Shown piece after piece: positions 62,588 through 64,000 of a stretch of 64,000 nucleotides of DNA. The notes beneath the pieces were generated by a model that searched no databases, was not told the origin of the DNA, and saw nothing but the letters and a program-made list of their open reading frames with translations. The DNA lies in assembly GCF_021728295.1 (NCBI RefSeq), contig NZ_JAKJXE010000002.1, forward strand, positions 186,001 to 250,000. The letters run 5' to 3'. Position numbers and translations under genes: made by a program. The stretch comes from Pseudomonas petrae (lineage in GTDB: Bacteria; Pseudomonadota; Gammaproteobacteria; Pseudomonadales; Pseudomonadaceae). Position 1 is the stretch's first letter. Every line of letters begins with the position of its first letter.

Positions 62588-64000
62588 ATGACCCAACCGT
62601 TTGATCCCAGTGCTTTTCTGTCCACCTGCAGTGGCCGCCCCGGCGTATATCGGATGTTCGATATCGACGGCAAGCTGCTGTACGTCGGCAAGGCCAAGAA
62701 TTTAAAGAAGCGCCTCGCCAGCTATTTCCGCAAGACCGGCCACGCCCCGAAAACCGGTGCATTGGTCGCGCGGATCGCTCAGGTTGAAACCACCATCACC
62801 GCCAACGAAACCGAGGCGTTGCTGCTGGAACAAACCCTGATCAAGGAGTCGCGTCCGCCGTACAACATCCTGTTGCGTGACGACAAGTCCTACCCTTACG
62901 TGCACCTGTCCGACGGCGAATTTCCCCGGCTGAGCATTCATCGTGGTGCCAAAAAAGCCAAAGGCCGTTATTTCGGCCCTTACCCCAGCGCGGGTGCGAT
63001 TCGCGAAAGCCTGAGCATTCTGCAGAAGACCTTCCACGTTCGTCAGTGCGAAGACAGTTTCTACAAGAACCGCACGCGGCCTTGCCTGCAGTACCAGATC
63101 AAGCGCTGCAAGGCGCCCTGCGTGAACCTTGTCGAGCCGCAGATCTACAACGATGACGTACGTCACTCGGTGATGTTCCTCGAAGGCCGCAGCAATGCCC
63201 TTACCGACGAACTCAATGCGCTGATGGAAAAGGCAGCGATGAACCTCGATTTCGAGCACGCCGCCGAGCTGCGTGATCAGATCGGCCTGCTGCGTCGCGT
63301 GCAGGACCAGCAGAGCATGGACGGCGGCACCGGCGACGTCGATGTGGTGGCGGCGTTCGTCAACCCGGGCGGCGCCTGCGTGCACCTGATCAGCGTGCGC
63401 GGCGGGCGGGTGTTGGGCAGCAAGAACTTCTTCCCGCAGGTCGGGATCGAGGAGGAAGTGGGCGAAGTCATGTCCGCGTTCCTGGCGCAGTATTTCCTGG
63501 GCGGCGGCGAGCGCGAATTGCCGGGCGAAGTCATCGTCAACGTGGTCAATGAGGACTTCCCGGCGCTGATCGACGCGATCGATGCTTCACGGGGCCGCGA
63601 AATCATCATCAGCCATCGGGTGCGTGGCACCCGCGCGCGCTGGCAGCAACTCGCCGTGACCAATGCCGAGCAGGCACTGATGGCGCGGCTCGCCAATCGT
63701 CAGCACGTCACTGCGCGATTTGAAGCCTTGGCTCAAGTGCTCAAACTCGATGAGCCGCCGCAGCGCCTGGAATGCTATGACATCAGCCATTCCAGTGGCG
63801 AAGCGACGGTGGCGTCGTGCGTGGTGTTCGGTCCCGAGGGCCCGATCAAGTCGGATTACCGCCGCTACAACATCGAAGGCATCACGGCGGGGGACGACTA
63901 CGCCGCCATGCACCAGGCACTCACCCGTCGCTTCAGCCGAATCAAGGACGGCGAGGGCAAATTGCCGGACATCCTGTTGGTGGACGGCGGCAAGGGCCAG
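62588..64000 (+). CDS. uvrC: Excinuclease ABC subunit C (partial, 3' end outside window)
   Basis: The first 471 codons of about 607; runs off the right edge. N-terminal GIY-YIG nuclease ([20 protein letters not shown] from residue 18), Cys cluster ([15 protein letters not shown]), UVR domain (about 203-238), then the start of the RNase H-like endonuclease domain ([12 protein letters not shown]). Makes both incisions in nucleotide excision repair with UvrB. The ATG directly follows the gacA stop codon, the standard gacA-uvrC operon. Confidence 0.96.
   Translation, partial: MTQPFDPSAFLSTCSGRPGVYRMFDIDGKLLYVGKAKNLKKRLASYFRKTGHAPKTGALVARIAQVETTITANETEALLLEQTLIKESRPPYNILLRDDKSYPYVHLSDGEFPRLSIHRGAKKAKGRYFGPYPSAGAIRESLSILQKTFHVRQCEDSFYKNRTRPCLQYQIKRCKAPCVNLVEPQIYNDDVRHSVMFLEGRSNALTDELNALMEKAAMNLDFEHAAELRDQIGLLRRVQDQQSMDGGTGDVDVVAAFVNPGGACVHLISVRGGRVLGSKNFFPQVGIEEEVGEVMSAFLAQYFLGGGERELPGEVIVNVVNEDFPALIDAIDASRGREIIISHRVRGTRARWQQLAVTNAEQALMARLANRQHVTARFEALAQVLKLDEPPQRLECYDISHSSGEATVASCVVFGPEGPIKSDYRRYNIEGITAGDDYAAMHQALTRRFSRIKDGEGKLPDILLVDGGKGQ

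Overview
The window looks like the chromosome of a Pseudomonas species of the fluorescens/syringae lineage. Reasons: high GC, a gacA-uvrC pair with a TTG start for gacA, a lexA2-imuA-imuB-dnaE2 mutagenesis cassette, a ptxS-kguE-kguK locus, the bdhA/GntP-permease/sigma-54-regulator trio, and dense REP palindromes of the type GGACCGGCTTTAGCCGGG. No tRNA, rRNA, CRISPR, insertion sequence or prophage structural gene is visible. Functions are inferred from translated sequence and context; no database search was run.

Layout. 1-2148: 2-ketogluconate genes (kguK partial, kguE) with the LacI-type regulator ptxS and two PtxS-type operators. 2186-2934: an inverted pair of ~310-nt structured repeats. 2933-4788: a sulfonate-type ABC permease and binding protein with no ATPase gene. 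5237-8788: a histidine phosphatase-like protein, alkA, ogt and a PEP-mutase-like enzyme. 8903-14677: lexA2-imuA-imuB-dnaE2 behind a LexA2-type box. 14734-18341: an inositol-dehydrogenase-like gene with a LacI regulator, a DUF1989 protein and a small Cys-containing protein. 18421-24765: hexuronate/aldonate catabolism (zinc dehydrogenase, UxuB-like, UxuA, MFS transporter, GntR regulator) joined by four copies of one palindrome. 24854-25190: a third copy of the structured repeat. 25192-28345: a cobalamin-riboswitch-controlled BtuFCD-type ABC transporter.

28612-34143: racemase, aldo/keto reductase, ClpP-like protein, small stress-type proteins, an exonuclease/endonuclease/phosphatase protein and an MFS transporter. 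34434-38942: ABC-F ATPase (YbiT), GAF protein, BdlA-like PAS-PAS-MCP sensor and a Nudix hydrolase. 39443-46105: an ABC transporter, RidA, IclR regulator, PLP-dependent D-amino-acid dehydratase and KDG kinase, read here as a D-glucosaminate pathway behind a sigma-54-type promoter. 46310-47986: a parvulin and an orphan PilT/PilU ATPase. 48170-52015: 3-hydroxybutyrate utilisation with a sigma-54-type promoter. 52079-57618: yejABEF-type peptide ABC transporter. 57829-59099: a second parvulin and a P. fragi-type lipase. 59413-60961: DAHP synthase behind an aromatic-rich leader peptide and an attenuator-like terminator. 61088-61750: divergent small DNA-binding proteins. 61943-64000: gacA and the start of uvrC.

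Sugar acids are a recurring theme: 2-ketogluconate, mannonate/fructuronate and probably glucosaminate pathways all occur here, each beside its own regulator and candidate operator. The most unusual signals are non-coding: the three-copy repeat whose stems co-vary, and the DAHP synthase leader with mutually exclusive terminator and antiterminator pairings.
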